Positions 23,325 through 39,503 of a stretch of 64,000 nucleotides of DNA are shown here, in pieces; within the stretch, counting starts at the first letter, position 1, and every line of letters begins with the position of its first letter. Made by a program: the position numbers and the translations under genes. This DNA comes from Luzula sylvatica (lineage: Eukaryota; Streptophyta; Magnoliopsida; Poales; Juncaceae): the NCBI GenBank assembly GCA_946800325.1, contig OX326957.1, positions 48,468,307 to 48,532,306 of the forward strand. The letters are read 5' to 3'. The notes under the pieces are model-generated. The model saw only the letters and a list, made by a program, of their open reading frames with translations. It ran no database searches and was not told where the DNA came from.

Positions 23325-23478
23325 AATGGTTTTTTTTTTATAATAAATGGAGAAGTTTCGTATATCCTCCATTCATTAATGTTAATGAGGATTGATCCCA
23401 CAATATTTTACAACACATGATTTTTTGTCTCACACTCAATCACAATCGCTCATAATAATCCTCATATATTTGAATAAT
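23325..23478 (-). mobile_element. tRNA-derived SINE, copy A, 3' of FAO copy 2
   Basis: Read on the minus strand, it has a tRNA-like head ending in GGATCAATCCTCATTAA (a degenerate B box), then a short body, ATTTATTATAA and a poly(A) tail. A 9-bp target duplication, TTAAGTTGG, lies at 23316-23324 and 23479-23487. The same family occurs at 58420-58567 (minus) and 29258-29390 (plus). It is missing from the FAO copy-1 flank. Confidence 0.7.
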
Positions 23479-23986
23479 TTAAGTTGGTGACCCTCCACTT
23501 CTCTACCGAGAATGGTGAAATATTTCTGTGCTATTCATGGATATATATAACTTCTCCTTAATTTTTATTATAACTTTGGCTTGTTAAATTCTATTTATTT
23601 CAATTTCAGTATCTATTTATTGATTAATATAAGGAAAATGTTGGGACATACCCTCAAAGTTTCCTCCAAGAGGTTTGATGACGTGATTATTGTTGAGCAA
23701 CTAAAGAATTAACACCTTAATTAATGATTTGACATTATAATTGAGTGTTAAATCATAAATTAAAATGATCATATCATAAATTAATGTGCCAAATCATGTA
23801 TAAATATATTAAATTTAATGTTTAAAAATTATGTCATGTCATTAAGAGTTAAAGTTTGGAGGGCGTACTGCCAGTCTGTCACTTGAAGAATCGGGAGAAA
23901 AGTGAAAAGGTGGGTTTCTAATTCTAGAATTGCTGCTTTTGTTTATCAGCGGTCTTGAAGGCCAAAACATGACACAGTTCATGGAA

Positions 23987-24189
23987 GAAAAATGTTGCAC
24001 ATACCTCTTATCCCCCCCCCCCCCCCCCCCCCCCACCCACACACACACACCCCCACACACACACACTCTTGATATGTCACACAACATCATGAATTAAAAT
24101 ATTAAATTTGAAGGTGGTACGATGACACATCAAAAAATGTGTGTGTGTGTCTGGGTGGGTGGGGGATAAGGAGTATGTGTACCATCTTC
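23987..24189. mobile_element. Foldback MITE, 203 bp, 3' of FAO copy 2
   Basis: The arms ATGTTGCACATACCTCTTAT and ATAAGGAGTATGTGTACCAT are inverted, continuing through poly-C/(CA)n against (GT)n/GGGTGGG and TTGATATGTCAC against GACACATCAA. It is flanked by the near-perfect repeat TTYATGGAA (23978-23986 and 24190-24198). The FAO copy-1 flank holds a single TTCGTGGAA at the same place, the empty site. It belongs to the same family as 17602-18396. Confidence 0.75.
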
Positions 24190-24198
24190 TTTATGGAA

Positions 24199-26198
24199 TA
24201 GTGGTGAAATAGTGGTATGCCTATAGAAAGGAACTTAGCCACCACAGAAAATGCAGCAATAATTCACATGGAGACAAGATGGGCAGTTTAAACTCAGCAT
24301 CAGAGCTCTTTTCGATTGGCCCATGGCATGTGATATTGTGATGCAATAAGCTCATCTATACAGTACGTAGCATTTATTTTACCAACCCCACAAAGAGAAA
24401 TGGGATCATATTTCCAAATTTATTTTACCAACCCCACAAAGAGAAATGGGATCATATTATTACCATCATATTTTCGAAGAGAAAAACTGCTGCACTCTCA
24501 CGTGCACGTTTTATCAATAAGAAAACGACACGTGACGTGATACGAAATGCACACGGAATATTATGTGTCGTGTTTTTCTTAATGACGTGTATATATAATG
24601 CACATTCATGAAATACATTAGTCGATTCCTTGTGAATATTATCAAACATCTTTCTTTTTTTTAATTTCCTCAACAAACAAAAAAAACTTATGAATGGATT
24701 GAATTCTTTTACCCTTTTACTAGTGGTATATATTGAACCTTCCATAACAAATTCCTACAAAGACAGTCTTGACAATTTATTTAATATTTAATACTTGTGT
24801 TATATAATATTTTATAATATTTATATTATGGTGTTCATTATTTTATTTCGCGATTTATTATTTTTTAGGATTTAATATAAAATATTATTTTGTTTTAAAA
24901 AATACTATTTATTTAAAAAATCATAGTTTTTATGTATTCTAAAATGTTAAAATAAAATAGAACGACATAAAATATTATCATAAACCACTGTAAATATAAT
25001 ATCACTATCGAGAAAGTTTATATTATAAATATTTTATTTATTTATGTATTGATTAGTTTCTATTAAATAAAAGAATTTATTAAAAAATATATTATGTAAA
25101 AAAATATTAGCAGAGTTTCGTTACGTTTTCTCAAAGATTTTATGTAAAAAAAAAACACAGTGCAAAATAATGTATAGTTGCATAATTGAATTTTAAATAA
25201 TATTAACTTTTTTAATAAAACTATAATTGTAAGTTTGTTTTCAAACATCTTTAATATTAAATATTTCAAAAATTCATATAAATGAAAAAAAATGTTTACA
25301 TATAAAAACATAAGTAATTTCTTAAACTTATAGCATATATTGAATACTAATGAGTTGTAATTTAAAAATATACTATATACTATATGATATTAAATATTTT
25401 TTTAATTATATATTTCCTTAATTCAATTTCGATATTATTTTTATTAAATTTCATATTATGTATAATTTTATCTTTTGGATCAATATTATTTTTTGCCCAT
25501 ACATAAATTAATGGTGTACAATGAGTACACAAGTCTTGTGGTTCATGATTTCTATAATTTTCTATCGTAACATAAATTAATGTAAATTGCATGCATAATT
25601 ATACTCAACTAGGTTCTCACAATACAGCGAGACTGATACAATGTGTAATGATTTGAATTTGAAATGATATTGTTATTAGGCCATAAAAATGGGTATTTCA
25701 TACTAAGATGAAAAATATAATTATTATAATGTCCACGTAGCGCGAGTATTATTCTAATAATCCATTATACGATTTAGCTAAGCTGGCTTTACCATAATAT
25801 ATGACAGAAAATTAAAATGGTTTAACCAGAATATTTTATTGAAAAATAGTAAAAAACCTATTGCTTTTAGTATTAATATGGTTGATTGCGAACACATGAT
25901 ATCTTTGTTGCAAGGTCTCATTCATCAAAATCCCTTCGACATAAACGAAGACGGTCTCTAAAGTACATCACATTCCTTAACACAAAACTAGATGATAATT
26001 CTGGTGTAATATGCGGATTCGACGAAATCATCCAAAATGGACATTACTTCCATTGATGGCTTCACACACCAACCTTGTAATACCAATTAATATATATACT
26101 GGCCTACATCATTTATAATGATGTACCTATAATACATAATTCATCTTCTGTGCATATTTTATTTTTTTGTAAATACAAAATAAAAAAAATAAAAAAAA
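24199..26198. other. Intergenic region between FAO copy 2 and PTAC5
   Basis: No gene. About 24380-25236 matches the flank of FAO copy 1 (5870-6290). About 25237-26198 is unique to this copy, and its counterpart, together with the last PTAC5 exon, is deleted from copy 1. The sequence is strongly AT-rich, with no transposon termini that I recognise. Confidence 0.5.
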
Positions 26199-28524
26199 CT
26201 AACTTTGAACAGGAGTCCTTCCCTCACAAACATCGCAAATAGTGTAACCAAGACCGTTGCAATACGGGCATTTCATTTCTTCATCAACCCACTCCATAAA
26301 CTACAAAAGAAACACGAAAATTTCAGCATCGAAATTAATAAACCAAAAAAACCTAAAACTATTTTATTTGATATTATAATCCCAGTTACCTGTGGCTCGA
26401 TATTTGGCTCCCCACTCCCATCGCACTCTACAAATAGATTAGAAAAAACCTTACATTTCTATATATAATTACATAAAAATCCTAAAAGGTAGTAAAATAA
26501 GATAGAAAAAATATTTGTACCGATACACATTAATTTCCCTTCGCCGTTACAAGAGGTACATCTTGTAGCGTTCTTTATATTATTTGTTTTATTATTAGTA
26601 TTGGTCTTTATTAGTCTAGAACGATCTTCCCATCTATTTTCGCCAAGAAGAAACACTCTAGACTCCCATGTTGATCCTTCCGCACCTGAATTATTATTTT
26701 CTTTTTCTTTTATAACTGTTTCCTCAATTTCGGTTACAGATTTAACTACAGTTCCATTTACAGCATTCGATTCCAAGGGCATATTGGTAATTTCATTTCC
26801 TGAAAATAATATTTGTAGAAGCTCCGAGGTCATAATCCCATCCTCTCTAGTATCCAATGATGCCTATAAGAAAATCAAATTATTTCATCGCACAAATCAT
26901 ATTTTAAAGGCAGAATTTCATGTGTGCCCCTGCAAAATATCATAATTTCACATATACCCCTAAAAAACTTGAAATTTCATAAATACCCCCACAAAGCCCT
27001 TCAAATATCATGGATACCCCTAAATTGAATTTTTTAGTTAAAAATTTGTTAATTTTTTCGTTCAAAATATTTTCCGGTTTACCCCTATATAAATATAGAC
27101 GCTACTTAAAAATTTGAAAATAGTATTGATTTGAGTAATGATTTTTGGAAGGAAATCATGAGACAGATTTGACAATATTCGTTCTTTTTTATATTTTTTA
27201 AATATTATTTAAGAGCAAAAGTTATTCATAATCATAAAAAAATAATCTTAACAGTAGGTAATTGACTGATTACTAACGAGAAGGACGATATGTTTTTTAA
27301 TGAGATAATAGGGGTATATTTGATATTTTAACGATTTCGTAGATGTAACCATGATATTTGAAGGGTTTGCAGGGGTACTCGTGAAATTTCACATTATTGA
27401 GGGATATATGTGAAATTATGATGTTTTACAGGGGTACACCTAAAATTGCGCCTATTTTAAAAGTTCAATTGATTTATGTGAAGAATTGCAATGCAAAATA
27501 CTCACTTGCCATGTTTTGACAGCACGTTCAGTGCCAGTCGAGAAGCTGGAGAATTCCATATCTTCTTCGCCTGAATAAAACCCTAACTTTTGCAATGCTT
27601 CCTGCATAATATTTGGTGATATAGATGAAATATTATTGTTAGGACCAAATACAGCATTCAATTATGCCATTTAATTTTGGATAATTATACCGTGCCCCTC
27701 AAATTCCCCTCAACATCATCTATATCACTAATTAACAATTAATTAACATGGTAATTAACAAAAATACCCTCTATTAACGGTTAATTGATATTGATTAAGA
27801 ATTGTTAATTCGTATGTACTTTAATTATATATCAATTAACCGTTAATGGAGTGTATTTTTGTTAATTATCATGTTAATTAATTGTTAATTTGTGATACAG
27901 AGGATGTTAGGGGAAATTTGAGAGGCACCATATATGGCCTCTAATTTTGGATAATTATACCTGCATGGCCTGCACATCGTCTCCTTCCATGCCCATCCTA
28001 AGAACACTTCTTACGCGTGTCTTCTCCTTCTCCTTCTCCTTCTCCTTCTCCTTTTCCTTCTCCTTCTTCTTCTTCTTCTTCTTCTCATCTCTCTTGTCTT
28101 CCAGTTCTTTCACGGTCTCTTTCACAGCTTCGACATTGAACGCCTCTTCAAAAATCATTTCTTTCACTTCTGTTTTCTCTGCAAGTATCGGTCTCATCAC
28201 TTCTACCTCAAACTTACTCAATTTATCCTTCTCCACCATCTCAATCCGCATTCTCAAACCCGCAATCTCCGTTAACAACTTCTCCCTTTCTTCTTTCCAT
28301 CTTCTCTCTTCTCTCAACCATCTCTGTTCTTCTCTCAGCCAGCGTTGTTCTTCTCTTGACCACCGCGATTCCTCCCTCTCCTCCCATGATGAAGAAGAAA
28401 GAGAAGCCAACGAATAGATTCTAGCAATTCTGGGTTTGGTAGAGTAAGGGTTTGTGAATGGTTTAAGAGGCTTCCACGGAGGAAGCCGAGAGAGAAATGG
28501 AGAATGGGCGAGTGTAGAGGCCAT
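26199..28524 (-). CDS. PTAC5: pTAC5-like plastid nucleoid protein (peptidoglycan-binding fold plus DnaJ-type zinc finger)
   Basis: Five exons on the minus strand, 28524-27961, 27601-27506, 26863-26521, 26427-26390 and 26300-26199, join in frame to about 380 aa, close to Arabidopsis pTAC5. An N-terminal Ser- and Pro-rich stretch (residues 1-45) looks like a chloroplast transit peptide. Residues about 48-165 are a charged coiled coil that includes a Lys/Glu run coded by a microsatellite. A peptidoglycan-binding-like segment follows (EALQKLGFYSGEED), running into exon 3 (REDGIMT). The C-terminus has four CxxC motifs (Cys 322/325, 333/336, 358/361, 369/372), a DnaJ-type zinc finger. In Arabidopsis pTAC5 is a nucleoid and transcriptionally active chromosome protein that binds HSP21 in heat. 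Introns 1 and 2 carry MITEs. The gene is convergent with FAO copy 2. Confidence 0.9.
26909..27452. mobile_element. Mutator-like MITE with long TIRs, 544 bp, in PTAC5 intron 2
   Basis: A perfect 9-bp target duplication, TATTTTAAA (26900-26908 and 27453-27461), flanks ends GGCAGAATTT and (reversed) GGCGCAATTT. The inverted homology continues for about 130 bp (TACCCCT and CATAATTTCACATAT blocks). A 9-bp duplication with long TIRs is the Mutator signature. No ORF. A fragment of the same family lies in BGLU-A intron 7. Confidence 0.85.
27668..27960. mobile_element. MITE in PTAC5 intron 1, about 285 bp
   Basis: It is bounded on both sides by the direct repeat TAATTTTGGATAATTATACC (allowing one mismatch at the first base). 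Inside are inverted ends GTGCCCCTCAAATTCCCC against GGGGAAATTTGAGAGGCAC, and a symmetric interior of TTAATTAACATGGTAATTAA blocks. A related copy lies at about 43366-43640. The right-hand boundary coincides with the PTAC5 exon-1 splice donor. Confidence 0.6.
28017..28087. repeat. Coding microsatellite in PTAC5 exon 1
   Basis: A (TTCTCC)n run adjoining (TTC)n on the + strand is translated on the minus strand as alternating Lys-Glu and poly-Lys in the coiled-coil region. Repeat length changes in multiples of 3 would keep the frame, so the charged linker is likely to vary in length between individuals. Confidence 0.85.
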
Positions 28525-28596
28525 TGCTGAGTTCTCGATTCAGCCATTCTGGATATTTCTTTTCGTTGTTAGAGAGATATTTTTTGTTTTTCGGGC

Positions 28597-28640
28597 TGGG
28601 CTTACAATAATATATTTGTTGGACTGGGTTAAGAGGCCCA
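28597..28640 (-). promoter_or_regulatory. Site II-type motifs upstream of PTAC5
   Basis: TGGGCT (28597-28602) and GGCCCA, the reverse of TGGGCC (28635-28640), lie 75-115 bp upstream of the start codon. TGGGCC/T elements are bound by TCP factors and are common in promoters of nuclear genes for plastid and mitochondrial gene expression, which fits this gene. The regulatory role is inferred. Confidence 0.5.
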
Positions 28641-29110
28641 ATTTATTAATAAATCAGAAGTATTATATTTCGGTTGTGGATAGAGATGAGTAGGAAAAAA
28701 AAATTTATTGTGTGTACCATCACGGGATTAGAGAATTAGATTATCTTGTGACATACAGTTGGAATAATTAATAACATCAGGAAATGGAATTAGGATAATG
28801 ATGGTGGTAGCTGAGAATCTGAGATTGGGGAATAAGCAGATAAGGATGGTGGGCTTACCTGGCGCCACATCGAATGCTATTTTCAGATAATCTGGATAAA
28901 TCCAGATGAATAGATATTCTAACCATGTTTTCTTGATGAGCTAGTCTTTTTTTTCTTTCGATCGTTTTTACTTTTTACTATTGTCCTTTGTTTGGGAAGT
29001 TAACCCAAAGAAGAAAATTTGTTCAAGTCATTCATATAGGTTTTTCTCAAAAGGAAAAGTCATTTATTTAAGTCATATCAATCCACATAATAATATATTA
29101 TTATCAATAT
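28641..29110. other. Upstream region of PTAC5 with nothing recognised
   Basis: No gene and no recognisable transposon end. It is AT-rich apart from a short patch near 28830-28880. Confidence 0.4.
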
Positions 29111-29111
29111 T

Positions 29112-29185
29112 CACCGATTTTTTTTTTATTATAATAAATGAAGAACGTTCACATTTTTTTTTTCATTAATGTCAATATAAATTAA
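29112..29185 (-). mobile_element. Partial SINE tail, copy D
   Basis: On the minus strand TTATAATAAAAAA-type tail sequence with CATTAATG and GTGAACGTTCTTCATTTAT resembles the 3' end of the SINE family at 23325-23478. Only the tail half is present. Confidence 0.4.
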
Positions 29186-29257
29186 CCATGTGTTTCAAAT
29201 TTACAGAAAAGAACTAAGCTTTTGAGATAATTTGAAAAATAATTCAATACGAAATTT

Positions 29258-29390
29258 GAATTGTCAATGTCTAGTTGGTTGAATGTGATACACAAAAAAC
29301 AATATGTTGTAAGAAGTTGTGTTCAATCTTCATTGATATCATTGAATGGAAGACGTATGAGTCTTCTTCATTTATTATAAAAAAAAGAAG
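29258..29390 (+). mobile_element. tRNA-derived SINE, copy C
   Basis: The head CTAGTTGGTTGAATGTG (A-box-like) and GTGTTCAATCTTCATTG (B-box-like) are followed by GGAAGACGTATGAGTCTTC, TTCATTTATTATAA and an A-rich tail. It matches the copies at 23325-23478 and 58420-58567 in inverse orientation. No clear target duplication was found. Confidence 0.6.
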
Positions 29391-29423
29391 AGAGAAAACA
29401 TGCATATGATATGTAATGCTGAC

Positions 29424-30100
29424 TTAAGTTATAGTAATTAACAAGTTCAATTAGACCCATTTATTTTTAAATATGTATGTCGAAATCTGTTACCGTATTC
29501 GTATTCGAAATTAGATACCAAACGTCGTATTCATATAATTATTCGTATCCGAAATCGAATACTAGATATCCGATACAGTATTCGTATATGAAATTGGATA
29601 CCGGATACCAAATAATGTATTTCGGTATTTGTATTCAAAATCGAATATCAGATAATGTTGTATTTGTATTTGTAACGGAAATCGGATATCGATTTCAGAT
29701 ACGAATACGGTATTCAATATCTGATATCCGAATTCGGATACGAATACGGTATCTGATACTCGATATCCGATTTCGGATATGAATACGGTATCAGATATCT
29801 GATATTCGATATGCGATACGAATACATATATGAATACGATATTCGGTATGTGATAGAAATACATATATGAATACGATATTTGGTATGCAATACGAATATG
29901 GATACGAATACGATATCCGATATCTTATTTCATATACGAATACGAATACGATCGATATACAATTTTGAATACAATATACGATATTTTATTTCATATACGA
30001 ATACGAATACGATCGATATACAATTTCGAATACCATATCCGATTTTGATATACATATTTAAAAACAAAAAGGCCTAATTAAACTTGTTAATTAACTTAAA
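29424..30100. mobile_element. Non-autonomous TIR element with TATCCGAATACG repeats
   Basis: The ends are inverted repeats of about 45 bp: ATTAACAAGTTCAATTAG and TTTTTAAATATGTATGTC on the left, mirrored by GATATACATATTTAAAAAC and CTAATTAAACTTGTTAAT on the right. The interior is a dense run of GATACGAATACG and CGGATATC motifs, low in complexity and not coding. Resemblance to the GGATACGG interior of the hAT element at 17654 suggests hAT. The target duplication is unclear. Confidence 0.6.
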
Positions 30101-30127
30101 ACCAATATTACATATCATATACAACTT

Positions 30128-30158
<31 letters not shown>

Positions 30159-31688
30159 ATTAATTCCCAGATTAATTAACATGTAAGTATTTGACGAGAT
30201 TGTAGATCCCGTTAAAATGAAAAGCGTCGGGATTACAAATCCTGCATTCGGTTGTTTTCCAAATTATTTCAAATTTTTGATTATTTTCTGAATAAATTTA
30301 AAACACATCGTTATTTTCAAAAATGCACCTATTTACTATTTGTTTATTATTACTAAATGAAACAGACAAAAAAAATATTACTATTATTTTTTCTTTCATT
30401 ATATAAATAAATTGCTATAATTTTTATTATTATATAATAACACACAATATATATTGATAATAACACAAACTCCGTATTGAACCATACATTTCACTAGCGT
30501 AACACATACTACTAAGTATGTTATATTTGTATTTTTACTAAAAAAAAATCATGTTAATATTTTACAATAATTAATAAAAATTGAAGATATTAATTTATCA
30601 AACACAAATAACTTCTTCAACTTAAGATTTTTTTTTTTAATAATAAACATGAAGATAAATATTGATCTGACACAAATAACTTCTTGGACTTTTGAAATGT
30701 TATTATTCTTATTTTTAGATATGTAAATTTAAAAATATCATATAATTTTGTTTTTTATTTATGCTCGTGAATGTTATTTTATTATCTTATTTTAGCATTT
30801 TATTTTTTTTATATGTCGTATTAGAGTACTGAACAAATGTTTCGAATTTGTTAGATTAAAAAATAGTATAATAATTTTGTTGTCATGAAATTTCTTTAAT
30901 CAATATGACTTTATTTTTCCAAGATGTTATGTTTGTTCCAAAAAAAAATCACAACTAAATATTATGAGTAAGACAAAATAAATGAAATAAAATAGATTTT
31001 TAAAATTCGATTTTTGGAAATCGGTATATGAAAACCACCGGATCTTACAATTTGTTTTTTTAATCTTCACCGAAAAATTAGTTTAATTAATTCACTGAAT
31101 TTTAAATATCCGGGTTTGACTAGTTTTGTAATATTTGGAAATGATGAGTTATTTTTTGAATTTTGTATCTAACATAGACTACACGATAGAAAATTCTCCT
31201 TAATATTTTTTCCTCCAAATTTGAACTCGGTGTGACATTTAAGCGAGTAATTCGAATTTTGTATGTATTAAAATATTTACTTTGGTGGATACATAAACAA
31301 AATTGGTTTGAGTTAATTCGCAGAACTAGTTGTTTCCCTAACTAAGATCGCGAAACACAAGTCTGTTTCACCATTTTGAATATTTAGACCCAGTTTAATA
31401 CTTTATTTCAAAACGACTTAATACATATTTTGAATTGTTACATAGGGTTTAAAAAAATATTAACGAGGTCAAATGTCAAAACAAAAGTGTTTAGCCATCT
31501 TAAAACCTTAGTCCTCTTTTAACCCAAATTAACAATCATATTTTATTTGTTTTACCATCTAAGAAAAAAAGATGATGAAACGAAACATCAAATTTTACAA
31601 ATTTTACAAAAAAATTATACATAAATATTTTTTTTAATTTTGAATTATCGGGCTTGACATAGCATACCCTACGTGTATATATACATAA
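30101..31688. other. AT-rich gene-free stretch
   Basis: Starts near a poly-T tract (about 30140-30160). I see no gene, structural RNA or transposon terminus. Confidence 0.4.
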
Positions 31689-32654
31689 TAGGAAAAATTT
31701 CAAATAGCTCCATATTTTTTCTTGAATTTGTTAAAAAAATTCTCACTTTGTAGATACTCCAAACAATGCCCTTCAAACCAGGTTTCGTTTTTATTTACCC
31801 CTATATACGGGTTAATCTCAACATATCATCATGTTGAAATTTTTTTGGACCAAATAACCCTCTATTTCCCATATTTAATTTTATTAAACCTATTTTTGTA
31901 TTATTTTATTAATTTAAAATTTTTCATAAATATTTTTTATCATCTACTAATTTAAAAAACCTGTATGTCATTGATAGACATAATTTTCCTATTTAGTTTA
32001 TTATATATTTTGTCATACAAAACTAACATTAAATTAAAAAATAAACAACGATATAAACAAATATTCCTTAAAATATCTTGACATATAATACTATTTTAGC
32101 ATTTAGTTTTAATTCTCATTAGTTGTTAATAAAATTAGTTGTTAAAATAATATTTTTTGTCAAAATATATATTATCGCTGGTTTTAATTTCATCACCTAG
32201 TTTAATTTCAGCAGCTAGTTTTGTTAACAATAAATTAACATTAAAATTAAATGAAAATATTATTATTTTGTGAAGACATTTTCAAGAATATTTTTGTATC
32301 GTTGTCTATCACCTATTATTTAATGCTAGTTTTGTATATAAAATATATAATAAATTAAATATTAAAGTGATGTATATCAGTGACATATTTATTTAAAATT
32401 AATATATGTTAAAAAAATTGTATAGAAATTTTTAAATTAATAAAATAATACAAAAAAGTTCAATAAAATTAAATATGAAAAATAGAGGAGCATTTTGGTA
32501 AAAAAAATAATTAACGTTATAAAATGTTAATATTAACCCATATAAAAAGGTAAATGAAAACAAAATCTTGTTTGGGGGTCTTTTTAGCAGTATTCAGAAA
32601 GTAAAGAGAGTTTTTACAAATTCATGAAAAAATATAGGGTAATTTGAAAATTTC
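31689..32654. mobile_element. Long-TIR (Mutator-like) element upstream of BGLU-A, about 0.97 kb
   Basis: Roughly 200 bp at each end are inverted repeats. Examples are TAGGAAAAATTTCAAATAG against the reverse TAGGGAAATTTTCAAATTAC, TATTTTTTCTTGAATTTG against TATTTTTTCATGAATTTG, and shared TTTTATTTACC and CCATATTTAATTTTATT blocks. The interior is non-coding AT-rich DNA. It ends about 330 bp before the BGLU-A start codon. No target duplication was resolved. Confidence 0.6.
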
Positions 32655-32982
32655 CCTATTTCCCTATATATCTCTACGGATCTGTCGCCACATCGCCACG
32701 TTTGACGTTATATGCTGGCAAAACAAAAACAAATCGCCACGCTTTACATGCACGAGAGGTAAATTTTGACTTCATTTCCTCTCCATTTATACCAAATTGT
32801 TCGCTATTATCGACATTTGCACGAGACTAAACGGAGACGATGGCAGACAAAATGTCCTCTTCGTTCTTCTGCTTTACGAATATAAAATAACTCGCAATAA
32901 AACAAAATTAAGCAACTGTATTTAGTGAAGTACTTGAATTATCAAGTCATAATCCATTTGGATCAGCTGCGAAGTTTAGAAA

Positions 32983-37085
<4,103 letters not shown>

Positions 37086-38270
37086 TGTGCATATTTATTT
37101 TGTATTAGTTATTCAATCTTCATCATTATTATGTGGATGTATGAATATTTTAATAAGCATGTCTATATATCTTATGTGTATAAATTATAATGTTGTTTTG
37201 ATGATGTATTATTGATTATTGATTATGATTTTAATATAATGGCTCATAAGCTGTTCAAGGCCAAGGCCTAATATTATTTTTAGGAAAAACCTTAACTTTG
37301 TTGAATATTCTATTTACTTTCTTGAATATATTGGTAATGTTAAACTTGACTTTCACAGAGGGTCTGTTTGGGATACAGAATTTGAGTGGGAATTAGATTT
37401 TGTAATGCAGGAAAATCCAAATTCCTTGTTTGGTAGGTTTTAGAAAGTGGAATTAACTTTTGCTGGCTTTCATTTCTATTCAGAGATGCCGCAAATTTCC
37501 ACTCTACAAAAACCTGGAGCGCCAAAACGCCAGCAAATTAGAAGGCGCTAAATCACTATCCTGCTAATTTGTTTCTTGAACTGCCCTAAAGTTGTTAAAT
37601 CCTTTTTTTGGCTCCACTAGTTTCTCTGCTCTTGTTCTCAACTTCTCGTAATTAGAAGGCGCCAAAACGCCGGCAAATTTCCACGTCTCTTCATCTCTCT
37701 CGTTGATATGCTCTGGGCCGTTAAAATCTTTTTTCTAGCTCAACTAGTTTCTCTGCTCTTGTTCTCGTAGGAGTAAGTCTTCCTTTTATTTCTCTCTCCA
37801 GCTTGAAGACGGATATCATCCATTACTGAGATAAAAGCACATGGTTTTCACTCAATTGTTATTTTTTTGGAGGATAAATGTGCATTTTGGAACATTTATG
37901 TCTAATTGAGGATTCATTGAATCTTGATTTAGGACCAATGGGTGCTCCTTGTAAGAATTAGTTGATCAATTGATGCTATTGCTTTACTCAGACATGATGC
38001 ACAAGTTCGATCTCGTTCCTAAAGTATTTATTAATGCACAATAGTCAAATTACCTAATGTTAGTCTCACCACTCATTTAATGTATTCCTCTTGAATTGTA
38101 TATTTTGTTCTTTTGTGCATATGAATCAGAACACGGCACGTTAGCAATGCTTAATATTGTAGCACCTGAACTAAGCATAATTTATATTGAGTTGGAACTT
38201 CAATATCAAATTGTATATATTTTCTTTTCTAGGAATTATCATGTAATTAGATACTTCTTTTTAATTCAAA

Positions 38271-38312
38271 CTAGTTTTATTCTCGCGCAATTGAATTGCG
38301 CGGGCCAAAATC
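38271..38312 (-). mobile_element. Helitron 3' terminus
   Basis: On the minus strand CCCGCGCAATTCAATTGCGC forms a strong hairpin followed by AGAATAAAACTAG and a T. This is the Helitron 3' signature. The body would extend rightward; the 5' end was not located. Confidence 0.65.
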
Positions 38313-39193
38313 GAAAAAGGAGGAAAAAATAGGGTAAAAAGGAAAATTACCAAAAAACAACACAGAGAATACACGGTCAAAACCACAAAAAATCTCAAAA
38401 AAAAAATGTATAGCCCTGATGACGTGGCAGCTTGTGGAAGAAGAGATTTTACCAACTTTATACATAAGAATAAATATGGTTATTTGGTGGTGGTAATTAT
38501 TTTGGAAAGAATATATATTTGGGAGGTGCAAATTGGAAGTTAAAGATTATATATATTCCGAAAGTAGTTATTGTTGTTTTTTTATGCAAACATGGTTATT
38601 TTAAATTTTAATTATGTATTAGACTAAATTTGTATTTTGGTATGTTTATGTTTAATGTTGTGTTCTTCATTAATTAATTTATATGTATTTTAGTTTATAC
38701 CAAATATAATGTGAATGGTTAATTTTGTGAACATGTGTATGATTGAGTAAATTTATCCTAAATCTTGTATAAATTACTTTATGTGAGTGATGAAATAAAT
38801 TGATATATTTTTTTATCCTAAATCTTAATTTTAATCAAACACTATTTCAATATTTCTAAATCAAAATTCCAAAAAATTTAAAGAAAAAAGCTCACTTTTG
38901 CCCCCTGAAGTGTTCCAAAAAGTGCAACTTGCCCCCCCAAACTCTAATTTTGTTCATTTTGCCCCCTGAACTCTCATTTTTGCTCACTTTTGCCCCCTCC
39001 ATCAGTTAAGTGCCCAATCAGCAGTTAAGTGATGATGTGGCAGTGTGATGTGACATTTTTTTTATGATTGTACTGCTGACGTGGACAAATTTAAATAATA
39101 ATATTATATATCCAATAACAAACAATTAAACCCATTAACCCATTTAATCAAACCCATTAACCCATCATTTAAACCCAAACCCATTATTAACCC

Positions 39194-39235
<42 letters not shown>

Positions 39236-39237
<2 letters not shown>

Positions 39238-39450
39238 CGAGACGCCATTAGCACGGGAAGAAGCTTCACGACACCACTCTCTCTCTCTCGCCAAAATCTC
39301 TCTCTCACCGAGCTCTCCTCTCTCGACAGAAGCAAGCTCACTCAACCCGTCAGACGCCATTAGCACGGGAAGAAGCTTCACGACGCCACTCTCTCTCTCT
39401 CGCCAAAATCTCTCTCTCACCGAGCTCTCCTCTCTCGACAGAAGCAAGCG
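39236..39450. repeat. Tandem duplication of about 110 bp inside the Mutator-like element
   Basis: GACGCCATTAGCACGGGAAG, CCAAAATCTCTCTCTCACC and CGACAGAAGCAAGC occur twice in order with only one or two differences. The duplication looks recent. A partly related CACGCCATTG motif occurs inverted in the right arm near 41630-41710. Confidence 0.85.
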
Positions 39451-39468
39451 AGAGTATCGCCCATATCT

Positions 39469-39503
<35 letters not shown>

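Noticed and set aside
29477..29864. Open frames on both strands with Tyr, Arg and Ile repeats
   Set aside because: They come from the GATACGAATACG low-complexity interior of a TIR element.
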